Shown here one piece after another: positions 1 to 8,447 of a DNA stretch of 64,000 nucleotides. Source of the DNA: Nocardioides sp. J54 (GTDB taxonomy: Bacteria > Actinomycetota > Actinomycetes > Propionibacteriales > Nocardioidaceae); the NCBI RefSeq assembly GCF_000519005.1, contig NZ_JAER01000006.1, forward strand, positions 1 through 64,000, in the 5' to 3' direction. A program made the translations under genes and the position numbers. The notes below the pieces were generated by a model that was not told where the DNA came from, did no database searches, and saw only the letters and a list, made by a program, of their open reading frames with translations. Position 1 is the first letter of the stretch. The number at the start of each line of letters is the position of its first letter.

Positions 1-291
1 AGCGAGGAGCCGCACCCCGGTGGTTGAGGTGCGACGAGCGCCAGCGAGGAGCCGCACCCCGGTGGTTGAGGTGCGACGAGCGCCAGCGAGGAGCCTCGAA
101 ACCACCGGGCCTGCCAGGCGGACGGTGCCGGGCACAGTCGGGTGCATCGGGGCCGGAGGTTTCGAGGCTCGGCGCTAGCGCGCCTCGCACCTCAACCACC
201 GGCGAGAGGCTCGGCGCTAGTCGCACCTCAACCACCGGCGAGAGGCTCGGCGCTAGCGCGCCTCGCGCCTCAACCACCGGCGAGAGGCGGG
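1..291. repeat. Composite palindromic intergenic repeat, copy A
   Basis: This gene-free stretch is made of repeats. Two perfect 42-bp direct units lie at 1-42 and 43-84, and a third starts at 85 and diverges into an arm carrying GAGCCTCGAAACCACC. A 39-bp linker (about 118-156) follows, then three inverted half-units, each ending in CCTCAACCACCGG. The left units (GGTGGTTGAGGTGCGACG) and right units are reverse complements, so the region could fold into a large imperfect hairpin. The same arms and linker recur at 39061-39349. The array runs up to the stop codon of the cyp51-like gene. No promoter or coding signal was seen. Confidence 0.85.
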
Positions 292-1671
292 TCATCGCTG
301 CCGCCTGCGGTAGCGGACCCGGGCGGGCTGGGCGAGCTGGATGACCATCTTGCTGAAGTCGTCCTGGTAGGAGTCGAGCGGCTGGACCGGCTCGAACTCG
401 AAGTCGCGCAGGATCACCGAGAAGATCGCCTTCATCTGCATCATCGCGAAGGCGTTGCCGACGCAGCGGTGCTTGCCGGCGCCGAACGGGATCCACGTCC
501 AGCGGTTCTGCAGGTCCTCCTGGCGCGGGTCGACGTAGCGGCCCGGGTCGAACTCGTCGGCCTTCGGGAAGTCCTCCTCGATCCGGTTCGACACCCGCGG
601 CGATGCGGCGAGCACGGTGCCGGCGGGGATCGTCCGCCCGAGCAGGTCGAAGTCCTGCTGGACCAGGCGCATCAGGATGACCAGCGGCGGGTGCAGCCGC
701 AGCGTCTCCTTGAGCGCCGACTCGAGAACCGGGATCGAGCGCAGCGCCTGGAAGGAGACCTCCGGCGCGTTGCCGTCGGCGTCGGGGGCGTAGAGGGCGT
801 CCAGCTCGGCGACGACGTCCTGCATCACCCCGGGGTGGCGGAGCAGCTCGATCATCGCCCACGACGCGGTGCCCGACGAGGTGTGGTGGCCGGCGAACAT
901 CATCGAGATGAAGATGCCGGTGACCATGTCGGCGTCGTACCCGACGGCGATGAGGACGTCGAGCAGGTCGCGCTCCTCCTTCGGGATCTCGCCCTTCGCG
1001 ATGCGGGCGGTGATGATCGCCTGCACCTTGGCGACGAGCTCCTCGCGGGCCTCGTCGCGGATCCGGAAGCTCTCGATGTCGGCGTAGGGGTCGACGTACG
1101 CGATCGCGTCGGTGCCACGCTCGAGGCGGTGGTAGACCTCGGCGAAGGAGCCGTCCAGCGCGTCGCGGAACGGCTTGCCGATGAGGCAGGAGGAGGTGGT
1201 GTAGATCGTCAGCTCGGCGAAGAAGTCGAGCAGGTCGATCTCGCCCTCCTCGCCCCACCCGGCGACCATCCGGCGGATCTCCGCCTCGATGGTCTGCGCG
1301 TGCCCGCGCATCATGTCGCCGCGCAGTGCCTGGTTCTTCAGCATCTGCTGGCGCTCCTCGGGGCTGGCGTCGAAGACGACGCCCTTGCCGAAGATCGGGG
1401 TCATGAAGGGGTACGCCGCAGCCTGGTCGAGCACGTCGTCAGGTGCGCGGAAGAAGGCCTCGTTGGCCTCGGCGCCGGTGACCAGCACGACCTGCTTGTC
1501 GGCGAGGCGGAACCGGCCGACGTCGCCGCACTCCTCGCGGACGCGGTGGAAGAGGCGGATCGGGTCGACCCGCATCTCCGGCAGGTGGCCGGTGCCCTTG
1601 ATGATCGCCGGCACGTCGGCGCCCTGGTCGTCGACGACCATCGACACCTCGGGGATGTTCTCGAGACTCAT
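292..1671 (-). CDS. cyp51: CYP51-like cytochrome P450 (sterol 14-alpha-demethylase family)
   Basis: A 459-residue soluble P450. It has the I-helix AGHHTSS (260-266), the ExxR motif ETLR (322-325) and the heme loop FGAGKHRC with Cys403 as thiolate ligand. The B-C loop segment YPFMTPIFGKGVVFD (from Tyr87) is the CYP51 substrate-recognition signature, and AGHHTSS replaces the usual AGxxT, as in mycobacterial CYP51. The family removes the 14-alpha-methyl group of sterols using NADPH and a ferredoxin. The ATG overlaps the stop of the upstream SDR gene (ATGA), so the two are co-translated. In Mycobacterium tuberculosis the same order cyp51-SDR-cyp123-TetR occurs, with a 3Fe-4S ferredoxin gene after cyp51; here only repeats follow. 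The natural substrate is unknown. Confidence 0.9.
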   Translation of the reverse strand: MSLENIPEVSMVVDDQGADVPAIIKGTGHLPEMRVDPIRLFHRVREECGDVGRFRLADKQVVLVTGAEANEAFFRAPDDVLDQAAAYPFMTPIFGKGVVFDASPEERQQMLKNQALRGDMMRGHAQTIEAEIRRMVAGWGEEGEIDLLDFFAELTIYTTSSCLIGKPFRDALDGSFAEVYHRLERGTDAIAYVDPYADIESFRIRDEAREELVAKVQAIITARIAKGEIPKEERDLLDVLIAVGYDADMVTGIFISMMFAGHHTSSGTASWAMIELLRHPGVMQDVVAELDALYAPDADGNAPEVSFQALRSIPVLESALKETLRLHPPLVILMRLVQQDFDLLGRTIPAGTVLAASPRVSNRIEEDFPKADEFDPGRYVDPRQEDLQNRWTWIPFGAGKHRCVGNAFAMMQMKAIFSVILRDFEFEPVQPLDSYQDDFSKMVIQLAQPARVRYRRRQR

Positions 1672-2444
1672 CGGCGCTCCAGCGGGGCTTCGGGGTTCAC
1701 GTCGACGGGGCTGAGGTGGATGCCCCGCGGCGTGCTGACGACGGTGGCGATGGCGTCCGCGACGGCGGTCGCCTTCATGAAGTGGGAGTGGCGGGCGTGA
1801 CCCCACTTGACCCACTCGTTGAGGACCCGCGCGGCGGCGGCGGGGTCCCAGTCCATGCCCATCTCGCTCCACGTCGGCCCGGGGCGTACGACGGACGCCC
1901 GCACGCCGCTGCCCTCGAGCTCCATCTGCAGGGAGGCCACCAGCCCCTCCAGCCCGGACTTGGTGGCGCTGTAGCCGCCCATGAACGGACGGGCCCGGAC
2001 GGCGGTGTCGGAGGAGACGAAGACGATGTCGCCGCGCTGCCGCTCGACCATGCCGGGCACGAACGCCCGGACGAGGCGGTGCGGGCCGAGCAGGTTGACG
2101 TCGACCTCGCGGGCGAGCCGCGCACTGTCGGTCTCCAGCAGCGAGCCGGGCCCGATGAGTGCGGCGTTGCTGACCACGACCTCGACGTCGCCCAGGTCGG
2201 CGGCCGCCTTGGCGGCGAACTCCTCGACCGACTCGTCGGAGGACACGTCGAGCGGGTGGGCGACGGCCTCGCCGCCGGCCTCACGGATCTCCGCGGCGAT
2301 CTCCTCGCACAGGTCGACGCGGCGCGCGCCGAGGGCGACCGGGAAGCCCGCCGCGGCCAGGGCGCGGGCGGTCTCGGCCCCGATCCCGGACGAGGCGCCG
2401 GCGACGACGGCCGGACGCCGGTCGGGGTGCACGGGCTTGGGCAT
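1668..2444 (-). CDS. Short-chain dehydrogenase/reductase
   Basis: A 258-residue classical SDR. The Rossmann motif GASSGIG is at 16-22, the active-site Ser is 144 or 145, and the YxxxK pair is Tyr158 and Lys162. The family oxidises or reduces alcohols and ketones with NAD(P). Its start overlaps the stop of the CYP123-like gene (TGATG) and its stop overlaps the cyp51 start (ATGA), so it is the middle gene of a translationally coupled three-gene unit. Position and synteny match Rv0765c of M. tuberculosis. A role in processing a P450-oxidised lipid or sterol is inferred from the neighbours; the substrate cannot be read from the sequence. Confidence 0.88.
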   Translation of the reverse strand: MPKPVHPDRRPAVVAGASSGIGAETARALAAAGFPVALGARRVDLCEEIAAEIREAGGEAVAHPLDVSSDESVEEFAAKAAADLGDVEVVVSNAALIGPGSLLETDSARLAREVDVNLLGPHRLVRAFVPGMVERQRGDIVFVSSDTAVRARPFMGGYSATKSGLEGLVASLQMELEGSGVRASVVRPGPTWSEMGMDWDPAAAARVLNEWVKWGHARHSHFMKATAVADAIATVVSTPRGIHLSPVDVNPEAPLERR

Positions 2445-3679
2445 CAGCGGTTCCTCTCCGTGAAGGTGACCGGGAGCGAGGCGAAGCCGCGCACGCTGGT
2501 GGAGTGGACGCGGACCGCGCGGTCGGCGTGGACGTGGAAGTCGGAGACCCGACGGACCAGCTCCTCCAGGACCACCCGGGCCTCGAGCCGCGCGAGGTTG
2601 GCGCCGAGGCAGAAGTGGCGGCCGGTGCCGAAGCTGAGGATCTCGGAGAGCTCGGCCTTGTCGCGGTGGATGTCGTAGGTGGTGGGGTCGGTGAAGACCC
2701 GCTCGTCGCGGTTGGCGCTGCCCAGCAGGACCAGCGCCTTGGAGCCGGCGGGGATCCTCACCCCGGCGACCTCGACGTCCTCGACGACGTACCGCGCGAG
2801 CATCTGGCTGGAGGTGTCGTGGCGCAGCGTCTCCTCGATCCACGCCGGGACGAGGGCGATGTCGCCGAGCACCTGCGCCTTCTGCTCGGGCGCGGCGGCG
2901 AGGTGGAAGAGCGCGTTGCCGAGCAGCTTGGTGGTGGTCTCGTTGCCCGCGACGACCATCAGGAAGAGGAACGCCATGATCTCGCCGTCGGCGAGCTGGT
3001 CGCCCTCGAGCACGGTCTCGACGAGCGCCGAGGTGAGGTCGTCGCTGGGGGCGCGACGGCGCGCCCTGACCATCTCGCCGTAGTACTCGAACAGCGTGAA
3101 GGACGCCTCCACGCCGGCCTTCGGGACGTCGCGCACCCCGTCCTCGCGGTGCACCACGAGGTCGGCGAGGCGGCGGACCTCGTCGCGGTCGGCCTCCGGC
3201 ACGCCCATCATCTCGGAGATGACGTCCATCGGGAGCTTGCCGGCGAAGTCGGCGATCCAGTCGGACTCGCCGTGCTCGGCGTTCGCCGCGAACGTGCGGG
3301 CCAGGTAGTGGTCGGTGAGTGCCTGGATCTGCGGCGTCAGCTCGCGCACCCGGCGCGGGGTGAACGCGGCGGAGACCAGCTTGCGAATGCGGGACTGCTC
3401 GGCGCCGTCGAGCCCGAGGAAGCTCATCACGCGGTGCGCCTCGGGGTTCCACGCCGACGCGTCGAGCGAGACGCCCATCCGGTTGGAGAAGACGGTGTCG
3501 TTGCGCAGCACGTCGAAGACGTCGCGGTGCCGCGAGATCACCCAGAGGTCGTCGGCGGCGGCATGGAAGACGGGCGCCTCGTCGCGCAGGCGCTGGTACG
3601 TCGGGTAGGGGTCGTCCTGGAAGGCGTAGTCGTAGGGGTCGAAGACGAGGTCCCCGGCCATGGAGAGGTCGGCGGTCAT
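2444..3679 (-). CDS. Cytochrome P450, CYP123-like by context
   Basis: A 411-residue bacterial class I P450. Visible motifs are I-helix AGNETT (244-249), EETLR (282-286) and heme loop FGTGRHFC with Cys357. It would need an external ferredoxin and ferredoxin reductase; neither is encoded nearby. The N-terminus (FDPYDYAFQDDPYPTYQRLR) is typical of soluble actinobacterial P450s. The assignment to CYP123 rests on the conserved gene order cyp51-SDR-P450-TetR and not on a diagnostic motif, so the subfamily is tentative. The ATG overlaps the TetR stop (ATGA), giving a four-gene operon tetR-P450-SDR-cyp51 read leftward. Confidence 0.87.
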   Translation of the reverse strand: MTADLSMAGDLVFDPYDYAFQDDPYPTYQRLRDEAPVFHAAADDLWVISRHRDVFDVLRNDTVFSNRMGVSLDASAWNPEAHRVMSFLGLDGAEQSRIRKLVSAAFTPRRVRELTPQIQALTDHYLARTFAANAEHGESDWIADFAGKLPMDVISEMMGVPEADRDEVRRLADLVVHREDGVRDVPKAGVEASFTLFEYYGEMVRARRRAPSDDLTSALVETVLEGDQLADGEIMAFLFLMVVAGNETTTKLLGNALFHLAAAPEQKAQVLGDIALVPAWIEETLRHDTSSQMLARYVVEDVEVAGVRIPAGSKALVLLGSANRDERVFTDPTTYDIHRDKAELSEILSFGTGRHFCLGANLARLEARVVLEELVRRVSDFHVHADRAVRVHSTSVRGFASLPVTFTERNR

Positions 3680-4254
3680 CGGTGGTCCCCCAGGATCGTG
3701 GCGACGACCGTGTCGAGGCGGTCGCCGAGGTCGGCGTAGGTGATCAGGCCCATGCCGGCCTGCAGCAGCGCGCCGGAGAACGCGAGCACGAGGGCGTCGA
3801 CGAGCTCCGGCGTCGCGGCGTCGCCGAGCGCGGCCTCGAAGCGGGTGACGAACTCCGCGCCGATGCGCAGCCGCAGCCGGTCGACGTCGGGGTCGGAGCC
3901 GAGCAGGGCGACCGTGGCGCCCGCAGCCAGGTGCGGGTCGTGCTCGCAGAGCTCGGTGAGCGCCCGGGTCACGGCCTGGACCCGGGAGGTCGGCGACCCG
4001 CCGGTCGGTGTGGCCGGGGCGTCGTCGACCAGCCGCCGCCAGAACAGCTCGGCCAGCAGGTGGTTCTTCGAGGAGAAGTAGGTGTAGGCCGTGGCCGGCG
4101 AGACACCCGCCCGCATCGCCACCTGCCGCACGGTCAGGGCCTCGGGCCCGACCTCGGCCAGCTGCTCGAGGCCGGCCTCGAGCAACCGCTGCACGGTCGC
4201 CGCCTGCCGCTGGTTGAGCTGGCGCCGCGGCGAGCTGGTCAGTTGACTGGACAC
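3676..4254 (-). CDS. TetR-family regulator of the P450 operon
   Basis: A 192-residue TetR protein with an N-terminal HTH (LTVRQVAMRAGVSPATAYTY, about 40-59) and a helical ligand-binding C-terminus. It is the first gene of the P450/SDR operon and diverges from the amidohydrolase gene. Its GTG start lies inside a perfect 14-bp palindrome (4248-4261), the obvious candidate for its own operator. A TANNNT -10 (TAGGTT) sits six bases before the GTG on the minus strand, so the mRNA may be leaderless. Autorepression relieved by a sterol or lipid ligand is inferred from context. Confidence 0.85.
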   Translation of the reverse strand: MSSQLTSSPRRQLNQRQAATVQRLLEAGLEQLAEVGPEALTVRQVAMRAGVSPATAYTYFSSKNHLLAELFWRRLVDDAPATPTGGSPTSRVQAVTRALTELCEHDPHLAAGATVALLGSDPDVDRLRLRIGAEFVTRFEAALGDAATPELVDALVLAFSGALLQAGMGLITYADLGDRLDTVVATILGDHR

Positions 4255-4261
4255 GTGTCCA
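4248..4261. promoter_or_regulatory. Perfect palindrome over the TetR start, probable TetR operator
   Basis: TGGACACGTGTCCA is a perfect 14-bp palindrome. It covers the GTG start of the TetR gene and the presumed transcription start, a typical place for an autorepressor to bind. It differs from the nearby KstR-like sites, so two regulators may meet in this promoter region. Confidence 0.6.
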
Positions 4262-4297
4262 ACCTAGGACCGGGCAGCGAGCCGTGCAAGACATTTC

Positions 4298-4311
4298 TGG
4301 AACTTGTTCTA
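4298..4311. promoter_or_regulatory. KstR-like operator 1
   Basis: TGGAACTTGTTCTA fits the published KstR consensus TNNAACNNGTTNNA at every fixed position. It lies 34 bp before the amidohydrolase ATG and 44 bp from the divergent TetR start, over the expected -35 area of the plus-strand promoter. KstR is the TetR-family repressor of cholesterol catabolism in mycobacteria and rhodococci. No kstR gene is in the window. Confidence 0.65.
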
Positions 4312-4344
4312 GATCCGGTCGAGCCGATCGCCTAGCGTGCTGGC

Positions 4345-6180
4345 ATGCCAGCCGCACCCGTCACCCCTGCCTTCGACACGATCGTCCGCGGCGGTCTCTA
4401 CTTCGACGGCGACGGCTCGCCCGCGCAGGTCCGCGACGTCGGCATCCGCGACGGCCGGGTGGCCGCCGTGTCGGCGACGCCGCTCGACACGACCGGGTGC
4501 CCCGACGTGGTCGACGCGCACGGCCGGTGGGTCGTCCCGGGCTTCCTCGACATCCACACCCACTACGACATCGAGGTCCTCGCCGGGCCGGCGCTGCTCG
4601 AGTCGCTGCGCCACGGCGTGACCACGGTCCTCCTCGGCTCGTGCTCGCTGTCGACCGTCCACGTCGGCGGCGTGGACGCCGGCGACCTCTTCGGGCGGGT
4701 CGAGGCGATCCCGCGGATGCACGCGATCCGCGCGGTCGAGGAGGCGAAGGACTGGGGCTCGGCGAGCGAGTACGTCGCCGCGCTCGAGCGCCGCGCACTG
4801 GGCCCGAACCTGGCGGCGTTCATCGGGCACTCCGACATGCGCACCGCGACGATGGGCCTGGACCGGGCCACCCGCCCGGAAGTGCGCCCGTCGGCCGCCG
4901 AGCAGCGACGGATGGAGCAGATGCTCACCGAGGCGCTCGACGCCGGGTTCGTCGGCATGTCCGCCCAGCAGCTGCTGTTCGACAAGCTCGACGGCGAGCG
5001 CTGCCGCTCGCGGACCCTGCCCTCGACGTACGCGAAGAGCCGGGAGATGCGCCGGCTGCGGCGGGTCCTGCGCGAGCGCGACCGGGTCATCCAGGCCGGG
5101 CCGGACGCCTCGCACCCGCACACGATCCTGCTGCAGGCCCTGGCATCGATCGGCGGCTGGTTCCGCAAGCCGCTGAAGACCTCGCTGCTCTCGGCGGCCG
5201 ACCTCAAGGCGATCCCGTTCATCATCCACCTGATGCGCCTGCTCGCGGGGACGGTCAACCGGCTCGGGGCCGACTTCCGCTGGCAGCACCTTCCGGTGCC
5301 CTTCGAGGTCTACGCCGACGGCATCGACCTGGTGATCTTCGAGGAGTTCGGCTCCGGCGCGCAGGCGCTGCACCTGCAGGAGAAGGTCGCCCGCGACGAG
5401 CTGATGAAGGACCCGGCGTACCGCAAGGCGTTCCGCAAGGACTACGAGTCGAAGTTCGGCCCGCGGGTGTGGCACCGCGACTTCTTCGACGCCGAGATCG
5501 TCGCGTGCCCCGACCCCAGCGTGATCGGCAAGTCGTTCGGCCAGGTCGGCGTGGAGCGCGGCGGGCAGCACCCCGTCGACGCCTTCCTCGACCTCGTCGT
5601 CGAGCACGGCACGGCGGTGCGCTGGCGCACCACGATCTCCGGCCACCGCCCGCAGGTGCTGCGAAAGATCGCCCAGGAGAAGGGCGTGCAGATGGGCTTC
5701 TCCGACGCCGGGGCCCACCTGCGCAACATGGCTTTCTACAACTTCGGCCTGCGGCTGCTCAAGCACGCCCGCGACGCCGAGCGCGCCGGTCGTCCGTTCC
5801 TCAGCGCCGAGCGCGCGGTGCACCGCCTGACCGGCGAGCTCGCCGAGTGGTACGGCATCGACGCCGGCCGGATCCGCGAGGGCGACCGCGCCGACCTCGT
5901 CGTGCTCGACCCCGAGCGGCTCGACGCGACGCTCGAGGAGTACCACGAGGCCCCGGTGGCGGCGTACGACGGCCTCCCGCGGATGGTCAACCGCAACGAC
6001 GCCACGGTGACGCACGTCTACGTCGGCGGGCGGGCGGTGTGGCACGGCAGCGCGCCGACCTCCCTGGTGGGCGGCGAGCGCACCGGCCGCTTCCTGCGGG
6101 CCGGCGTGGTCGACCGCGAGCCGCTGGCCGTCGCGGAGGCCCGTCCGGAGCAGGGCGTCGCCAACCAGACAGGTGTCTAG
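4345..6180 (+). CDS. Amidohydrolase, D-aminoacylase-like
   Basis: A 611-residue metal-dependent hydrolase of the amidohydrolase superfamily, closest in style to N-acyl-D-amino-acid deacylases. The metal-binding HTH motif is at His71-His73 (FLDIHTHYD). Further family features are IGHSD, a late DAGAH motif that would supply the catalytic Asp, and a C-terminal beta-sandwich ending (RADLVVLDPERL) typical of these enzymes. It would cleave an amide or related bond. A TAGCGT -10 lies seven bases before the ATG with no Shine-Dalgarno sequence, suggesting a leaderless mRNA. The KstR-like operator upstream ties it to steroid or lipid control. Substrate not known. Confidence 0.8.
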   Translation: MPAAPVTPAFDTIVRGGLYFDGDGSPAQVRDVGIRDGRVAAVSATPLDTTGCPDVVDAHGRWVVPGFLDIHTHYDIEVLAGPALLESLRHGVTTVLLGSCSLSTVHVGGVDAGDLFGRVEAIPRMHAIRAVEEAKDWGSASEYVAALERRALGPNLAAFIGHSDMRTATMGLDRATRPEVRPSAAEQRRMEQMLTEALDAGFVGMSAQQLLFDKLDGERCRSRTLPSTYAKSREMRRLRRVLRERDRVIQAGPDASHPHTILLQALASIGGWFRKPLKTSLLSAADLKAIPFIIHLMRLLAGTVNRLGADFRWQHLPVPFEVYADGIDLVIFEEFGSGAQALHLQEKVARDELMKDPAYRKAFRKDYESKFGPRVWHRDFFDAEIVACPDPSVIGKSFGQVGVERGGQHPVDAFLDLVVEHGTAVRWRTTISGHRPQVLRKIAQEKGVQMGFSDAGAHLRNMAFYNFGLRLLKHARDAERAGRPFLSAERAVHRLTGELAEWYGIDAGRIREGDRADLVVLDPERLDATLEEYHEAPVAAYDGLPRMVNRNDATVTHVYVGGRAVWHGSAPTSLVGGERTGRFLRAGVVDREPLAVAEARPEQGVANQTGV

Positions 6181-6188
6181 CGCAACGC

Positions 6189-6202
6189 TAGAACACGTTC
6201 TA
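6189..6202. promoter_or_regulatory. KstR-like operator 2
   Basis: TAGAACACGTTCTA is a second perfect match to TNNAACNNGTTNNA, with 6-bp inverted arms. It lies 11 bp before the LLM oxidoreductase ATG. A TACTGT -10 overlaps its right edge, so bound repressor would block transcription of the oxidoreductase and the gene after it. Confidence 0.68.
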
Positions 6203-6213
6203 CTGTTGGCGTC

Positions 6214-7062
6214 ATGCGCAACGGCATCGTCCTGTTCACGTCCGACCGCGGCATCACCCCGGCCCGCCTCGCGCAGGCGGCCGAGGAGCGCGGCTTCGAC
6301 ACCATCTACGTCCCCGAGCACACCCACATCCCGGTCCGCCGGGACGCGTTGCACCCGACCGGGGGCGAGGAGCTGCCGGACGACCGCTACCTGCGCACCC
6401 TCGACCCGTGGGTCTCGCTGGCCACCTGCGCGGCGGTCACCGAGCGGATCGGCCTGTCCACCGCGGTCGCGCTGCCCGTCGAGTCCGACCCGATCACCCT
6501 CGCCAAGACCCTCGCCACCCTCGACCACCTCTCCGGCGGCCGGGTCACCATCGGCGCCGGCTACGGCTGGAACACCGACGAGCTCAGCGACCACCACGTC
6601 CCGGCGGGCAAGCGGCGCACCGTGCTCCGGGAGTACCTCGAGGCGATGCGGGCGCTGTGGACCCAGGAGGAGGCGTCGTACGACGGGGAGTTCGTGTCCT
6701 TCGGCCCCAGCTGGGCCTACCCGAAGCCCCCGCAGGGCCGGATCCCGGTCATCATCGGTGCGGGCGGCGGGCCGAAGACGATGAAGTGGATCGCCGCGAA
6801 CGCCGACGGGTGGATGACCACCCCGATCGAGACCGGCATCGCCGACAAGGCCGCGCTGCTGCGCAAGGAGTGGGCCGAGGCCGGCCGCGAGGGCGAGCCG
6901 GACGTGCGCATCCTGGTCGCGAAGAAGCCGACCGAGGAGGACTTCGCCGACTGGATGTCCGCCGGGGCCACCGAGCTGATCTGGGGCGTGCCCGACGCCG
7001 AGGAGGACAAGGTGCTCGCCTACCTCGACAAGATGGCCGCGCGCCTGGGGCTCGCGGGCTGA
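6214..7062 (+). CDS. LLM-class F420-dependent oxidoreductase
   Basis: A 282-residue luciferase-like TIM-barrel protein. It contains the typical GRVTIGAGYGWNTDE loop, the upstream LSTAVALPVESDPITLAK strand/helix and the PVIIGAGGGPKTMKWIA phosphate-binding region of F420-dependent members. Such enzymes reduce or oxidise substrates with deazaflavin F420. The gene follows the amidohydrolase by 33 bp but has its own KstR-like operator and -10, and probably a leaderless start. The unrecognised gene at 7071 begins 8 bp downstream, so the two are co-transcribed. The substrate may be a sterol or lipid degradation intermediate, by context only. Confidence 0.85.
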   Translation: MRNGIVLFTSDRGITPARLAQAAEERGFDTIYVPEHTHIPVRRDALHPTGGEELPDDRYLRTLDPWVSLATCAAVTERIGLSTAVALPVESDPITLAKTLATLDHLSGGRVTIGAGYGWNTDELSDHHVPAGKRRTVLREYLEAMRALWTQEEASYDGEFVSFGPSWAYPKPPQGRIPVIIGAGGGPKTMKWIAANADGWMTTPIETGIADKAALLRKEWAEAGREGEPDVRILVAKKPTEEDFADWMSAGATELIWGVPDAEEDKVLAYLDKMAARLGLAG

Positions 7063-7070
7063 GCACCGGC

Positions 7071-8342
7071 ATGACGACCGGCATGACCAGCCGCTACACC
7101 GACCTCAGCCGCGAGGAGCTCGCGGTCGTCGTACCCGAGCTGCTGCTGATCGGGCAGCTCATCGACCGCTCCGGCATGGCCTGGTGCATCGCCGCCTTCG
7201 GGCGCGAGGAGATGCTGCAGGTCGCCATCGAGGAGTGGGCGGCGGCGAGCCCGATCTACACCCGGCGGATGCAGCAGGCACTGGGCTACGCGCCCGCCGA
7301 GCCCGGCCGCGGCGACGTGGTCACGATCTTCAAGGGCCTGCAGCTCGACATCGGCGCTCCCCCGCAGTTCATGGACTTCCGGTTCACCGTGCACGACCCG
7401 TGGCGCGGGGAGTTCCGGCTCGACCACTGCGGCGCGCTGATGGACGTGGAGCCGATGGGCGAGGACTACGTGCGCGGCATGTGCCACGACATCGAGGACC
7501 CGACCTTCGACGCCACCGCGATCGCCACCAACCCGCACGCGCAGATCCGGCCGATCCACCGCCCGCCGCACAACAGCGCCGAGCGCGCGGGCGGGGCGCA
7601 CTGCGCGTGGACGGTCACCATCGACGAGTCGCACCCGACGCCGGAGCCCGTGCCCGCGCTGGAGGTCAACGAGCGCTCCCGCGCGGCGACGCTCGCGCTG
7701 GACCCGATCGACCCGGCCGACGAGGGCCGCAGCGACTACTCCGGCCCGCTGCTCTCCGACCTCGACTTCGCCGCGTTCTCCCGCTCCGCGCTGGTGCGGA
7801 TCGCCGACGAGGTCTGCCTGCAGATGCACCTGCTGGACCGCGCGTTCGCGCTCGCCGTCGCTGAGCGCACCGAGACCGACGGCGAGCTGGAGAAGCTGCG
7901 CCGCAAGCAGCTGGTCGGCGTCGCCGGCATCGGCGCCGAGCGCCTCGCCCGCGCCCTCGGCCTGCTCGGGACCGAGGACCCGGTCGCGGCGGCCGTGCGG
8001 CTGCTGTCCGTGCACCCGCTGCTCAACCCGGCTGCGTACGTCGACGCCTCGCTCACCGACGGCACCCTCGTCGTGCATCCCTCCCCCGCCCACGAGGACG
8101 AGGCGTGGATCTCCCTGTGCGGCCCCGCCAGGACCGGCGCCCTGCAGGCGGTCGTCCGCGCCGTCGACCCCCACCTGGACGTGGAGGTCGAACCGCTCGC
8201 TAACGAGGAGGGCTGGCGGGCGAGCGTGGTCCGTCGTACCGACCCGGCGCCGGAGGCCAGCGAGGTCGCCGTCACCCGCTTCAGCACCGGCGCCGGCTTC
8301 ACCTTCCAGCCCCGCCGCTCCCTCCCCATCACCCCGGTCTGA
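7071..8342 (+). CDS. Unrecognised protein co-transcribed with the LLM oxidoreductase
   Basis: A 423-residue soluble protein I cannot place in a family. The start is ATG 7071; ATG 7083, four codons in, is an alternative. The middle is rich in potential ligands and looks conserved: FRLDHCGALMDVEPMG, YVRGMCHDIEDPTFDA, then RPIHRPPH and HCAWTV. Several His, Cys and Asp residues would suit a metal site. The C-terminal part is helical and then beta-rich. No signal peptide or membrane helix is seen. It follows the LLM gene by 8 bp and is likely in the same KstR-like regulon, so a catalytic or accessory role in the same lipid pathway is possible. Confidence 0.75.
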   Translation: MTTGMTSRYTDLSREELAVVVPELLLIGQLIDRSGMAWCIAAFGREEMLQVAIEEWAAASPIYTRRMQQALGYAPAEPGRGDVVTIFKGLQLDIGAPPQFMDFRFTVHDPWRGEFRLDHCGALMDVEPMGEDYVRGMCHDIEDPTFDATAIATNPHAQIRPIHRPPHNSAERAGGAHCAWTVTIDESHPTPEPVPALEVNERSRAATLALDPIDPADEGRSDYSGPLLSDLDFAAFSRSALVRIADEVCLQMHLLDRAFALAVAERTETDGELEKLRRKQLVGVAGIGAERLARALGLLGTEDPVAAAVRLLSVHPLLNPAAYVDASLTDGTLVVHPSPAHEDEAWISLCGPARTGALQAVVRAVDPHLDVEVEPLANEEGWRASVVRRTDPAPEASEVAVTRFSTGAGFTFQPRRSLPITPV

Positions 8343-8359
8343 GGCCCGCCCGGCTGCGG

Positions 8360-8418
8360 TAGTCCCGGGTCAAAAGCACCCTCGCATGGCGTGTCGCGGT
8401 GCTTTTGACCCGGGACTA
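8360..8418. repeat. 59-bp hairpin repeat, copy 1 (inverted loop)
   Basis: Two perfectly complementary 21-nt arms (8360-8380 and 8398-8418) flank a 17-nt loop. The arm starts TAGTCCCGGGTCAAAAGCAC. The loop is close to the reverse complement of the loop in copies 2 and 3 (GCGACACGCC core). The stem differs from copy 2 at several positions but stays fully paired. It lies between the convergent genes ending at 8342 and 8534 and could act as a two-way terminator, although no T-run follows. Confidence 0.85.
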
Positions 8419-8447
8419 TCCCGGTCCGGCCGGGTACGGCGGCGCGG

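Noticed and set aside
24..344. Open frame across the repeat array
   Set aside because: It only translates the 42-bp repeats (CDERQRGA and ASTTGERLG) and overlaps the cyp51 stop; no ribosome-binding site.
3682..4335. Plus-strand frame opposite TetR
   Set aside because: Antisense shadow with biased composition and no homology.
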